Positions 31,843-34,557 of a DNA stretch of 34,557 nt are shown piece by piece. The DNA comes from Haplosporangium gracile (taxonomy: Eukaryota > Mortierellomycota > Mortierellomycetes > Mortierellales > Mortierellaceae), in the NCBI GenBank assembly GCA_015499985.1, contig JAAAUF010000418.1, positions 1-34,557 of the forward strand, given 5' to 3'. Below the pieces are notes generated by a model. The model saw only the letters and a program-made list of their open reading frames with translations. It did not search any database and was not told the origin of the DNA. How positions within the stretch are numbered: position 1 is the first letter of the stretch; the number at the start of each line of letters is the position of its first letter. Position numbers and translations under genes: made by a program.

Positions 31843-33909
31843 AAAAAAAAGCAGCGATGGAACACTTGTTTTTAACCATGGGGCAGCCCTTCTTCTCACA
31901 CCATCTTGGAACATGTAGACTGATCCCATTGAGCGACGAGAAGAACAACATGCCCAAGGCACTTTTGCCCATCGTCAATCAGCCCATGATCTCATACCCC
32001 CTCGCCTGGTTGGAATCCTCCGGCGTCTCCGGTGTGTCTCTTGACTCTGTTTCTTCATTTTTGTACTCTGAAAAACTTTCCTTTATTACTCCCACGCAGA
32101 AAACTAACGGCTATATCCTCGCGTTTCCCCCCGTCAATCGCTTAGATGTTATTGTGGTGAGCTTGGCGTCGGGATCAAAAAAACTGGGACATTATCTGGA
32201 CAGAGTCTACGAGGGCCAGCTTCACATCAGCATGGAGATCGTGGACGATAACTGTGGAACTGCCCAGGCTTTGGCCCGGATCAAGGACAATATCAAGGTA
32301 TATACATCCTTTCCTTGTCTTAACTGGAATACGACGCCCTTGGCGTTGTGGACTCAAGGATATCATTCATACAGCTTAAACACAAGGAGAACCTATGGCA
32401 AACTGGCTCATCGTTCGTGATTCTACTTGCGTGTGTGCCATATTAGACCGATTTTATTGTGATCAGCTGTGACCTGTTGACGAGTCTGCCACCCCACCAG
32501 TTCTTGGATATGCACCGTTCAGAGGATCCCACAGTGACCGCCCTGTTCTTTGAGCCCAGCAAGAGCGAAGGAGGACCCACTGGATCAAGCAAGGAGACTG
32601 GTATGTACATTTTTACTTTTCACAGGACAGAGAAAGTCGAGTATGTGTATGTTTGTGGTTATTATGACTCACCCCATACTCACCATGACCCTTTTTATAC
32701 ATTTTTTCCCTCCCCCTTGTACAACCTATCACTTTCCACTGATATGGACATGGACATGGATAACAAACGGGAACTAAAAAAGCAGAGGTGACACAGTTTG
32801 TGGGAATCGATGCAACAAACTCCCAACTGGTCTACCTGAACAATTCGGACGAAATGGACACAGAGGAGTTTTCAGTAAGGATGTCATTGTTGAGCAAGCA
32901 TCCCGTGATGAACATTAGTCGGCTCTTGCAGGACGGGCATTTGTACATCTTCAAGCGCTGGGTGATTGACTTGATCAATGAAGTCTCGATCAAGCGTTCG
33001 CGCGCTAGTTTGAAGGAGCATGTCTTGCCCCTCCTTGTCAAGAGTCAGCACCAGCGTGTCCTTGCCGATCGTGAGGGCGTTACCAAAGGTAAAACTCTTT
33101 TGTTCTAGGGATTTGTGGATATAGCGTTTGCTGGACATTGCATGTGATTGAGGATTGGTGTTGCCCAAAGCAAAAAAAAAAAAAGCAAAAAGCACTCATT
33201 GCAAATATATACTGACTACGCCTACTTCTTGATTTGAAATCTAGCTGCGGAAGCGTCGTTGTCGACTAACCCAAGCACACAGGCATTGGCGTTGAGTTTG
33301 TCGACGACACAGGCACCTGAGATTGAGGACCGGTCTGAGGATGCACAGTGGAAGAGCCCTGTCAAGTGCAAGGCCTTTGTTGTCGCCAAGGATGTCTACT
33401 GCGGACGCGTCAACAGCATCGCCAACTACTTTGAGCTCAACCGTTACGTACGTCTCTGATCTCATTTTGTAACTTTCGCTGTCAGATGCGATGGGTTTAG
33501 GATGCCTAAGCCTATTGATCCACAAATAGCTAACCATTCTGTGTTTTGGATTGTATGAAAATAGTACACAAAGATTACGGATAAGGACAGGAACCCAGGA
33601 GGACAAGGCCAAGTCGGAGCTGACTCACTGGTGGGAGACGACACCAAACTGGGTGACCGCACGTCTGTCAAGAAGTCGACTTTGGGCTCACATGTGACGA
33701 TTGGCAAGAATGTCAAGATTGTCAACTCAATTGTGATGGATCATGTGGTGTTGGAGGATAATGTGAAGCTGGACGGGTGTATTATTTGCTCGGGGGCCAA
33801 GATCTGTGAAAAGTCGTCGTTGAAGGACTGTGAAGTTGGCGGTGGGTTCCGGGTTGAGAAGGAGACCCAGGCTAGGAATGAAAGGCTTGTTGATTTCCAG
33901 GAGCAGTAA
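31722..33909 (+). CDS. GCD1: Translation initiation factor eIF2B subunit gamma (443 aa, 7 exons)
   Basis: Exons 31722-31783, 31919-32031, 32146-32297, 32447-32600, 32786-33088, 33245-33447 and 33565-33909; 1332 nt including TAA, all in phase. The product is a subunit of the eIF2B guanine-nucleotide exchange factor that reloads eIF2 with GTP in the cytosol. The N-terminal nucleotidyltransferase-like domain starts VPEFQAVIMAGYGNG and continues with NNMPKALLPIVNQPMISYPL (about residues 30-48) and VISCDLL. The C-terminal 115 residues contain left-handed beta-helix hexapeptide repeats (SLVGDDTKLGDRTSVKKSTL, then VTIGKNVKIVNSIV and VLEDNVKLDGCII). Length matches the family (about 450 aa). Intron 1 splits the nucleotide-binding loop and contains an A20 run. 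The symbol GCD1 is the yeast name; the animal name is EIF2B3. Confidence 0.95.
31831..31850. repeat. A20 homopolymer inside intron 1 of the eIF2B gamma gene
   Basis: Twenty consecutive A, preceded by an A/G-rich stretch, 68 nt upstream of the exon 2 acceptor. Confidence 0.95.
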
Positions 33910-34557
33910 AACGTACACTTGAGATATGCTTCCCTCTCTCCGCTTCCATGTTTGACGGTGCCATTTGGAGTGTACCGGATTACTGGATGAAGTGATGATG
34001 GTAGGCGTGGAGGAGTATGGTTCATAGATAACAGATAATAAAGGGGTGTCCTTGTCGGTACCCTCTGCCTCTCTCTCTCTTTCTCTCTGTCTTACTATCT
34101 CTCCCACAAGTGCACGATCGCCGTCATCACCACCATCGTCATTTATTGTTTTGCATAAATTCTATTTTTTTTCTAAATGAATAAAAAACTATGTTTGGTG
34201 AGAGCTGGAAATGAAATATATTTTTGAGGAAAGAGAGGAGCCGCTTCAGTCAATTAGAGATGGCACCTGGCCGTCCCGTCCGTCTGCCTGTCAGGGCGTG
34301 TCGATCAATTTGAGAAAGGAAAAGGGAAACAGAGGATGAAAGAAAGAGTAAGCAAGGGACCAATCGCTGCACCCGCATCCGTCATTTGTACCCTCTATTT
34401 TTTTTATTTTTTTTTTTTTTTTTTTTTGCGTACGCTCAAGCGGTTTTGGCGTTCGTTGTACGACAGAGCAATGGAGGACGAGACAGAATGATTCAGTGAG
34501 TTGCTGTGCGCTTCATTACCGATAACAAACAAATAAAAATTCATGAAAATAAGCAAC
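33910..34557. other. 3' flank of the eIF2B gamma gene and downstream sequence
   Basis: Contains the 3'UTR with AATAAA signals and a T-rich tract at about 34398-34427. No gene is supportable before the window ends. Confidence 0.6.
34037..34042 (+). terminator. Probable polyadenylation signal AATAAA
   Basis: AATAAA 128 nt after the eIF2B gamma stop codon; a second AATAAA occurs at about 34180. Confidence 0.5.

Overview
This is eukaryotic, almost certainly fungal, DNA. Genes are compact and carry many short introns (about 60-300 nt) with GTAAGT-type donors. Promoters are pyrimidine-rich on the coding strand, and homopolymer A/T tracts are common between genes. The gene families point to an early-diverging filamentous fungus, and Mortierellomycota (Mortierella-like) is my best guess: multi-exon PD-(D/E)XK-like proteins, F-box/LRR copies, multi-intron FAD monooxygenases, a degenerate SWIM-finger transposase, and a two-exon NADH-cytochrome b5 reductase-like gene. 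The placement is an inference from protein style, not a database match.

Left half, accessory (1-20.8 kb). The window opens with 75 nt of antisense 28S rRNA that breaks off abruptly in the peptidyl-transferase region. About 2.5 kb with no supportable gene follows. An eight-exon minus-strand gene (4873-2600, 541 aa) has a PD-(D/E)XK-like C-terminus and shows a partial exon/intron duplication. Next comes a decayed FAD monooxygenase gene (8393-6680, minus) whose last exon is missing; a frameshifted SWIM-type transposase remnant (6561-5320) sits in its place. A small membrane or secreted protein gene (9879-9139, minus, 208 aa) lies between this pseudogene and its intact, divergently oriented paralogue (11841-14152, plus, seven exons, 486 aa, complete FAD motifs). 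An F-box cluster follows on the plus strand: a 5'-truncated pseudogene, an intact 654-aa single-exon gene (16827-18791), and a copy with a large internal deletion (19610-20440).

Right half, housekeeping (20.8-34.6 kb). An MGA2/SPT23-like IPT/TIG plus ankyrin transcription factor (24504-20812, minus, four exons, one of its introns GC-AG) is divergent from a tight plus-strand series. That series is an O-fucosyltransferase-family glycosyltransferase (27688-29928), a mitochondrial FAD/NADH-cytochrome b5 reductase-like protein (30146-31492) and the eIF2B gamma subunit (31722-33909), with gaps of about 220-230 bp between them.

All intron/exon models below were built by hand from splice consensus and phase. 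Each functional model closes in frame from ATG to stop. I see no CRISPR array, tRNA, telomere repeat or clearly new multi-gene system. The most unusual points are the rRNA fragment at the edge, the monooxygenase-transposase junction with compatible splice phase, the exon duplication in the nuclease-like gene, and the GC-AG intron.
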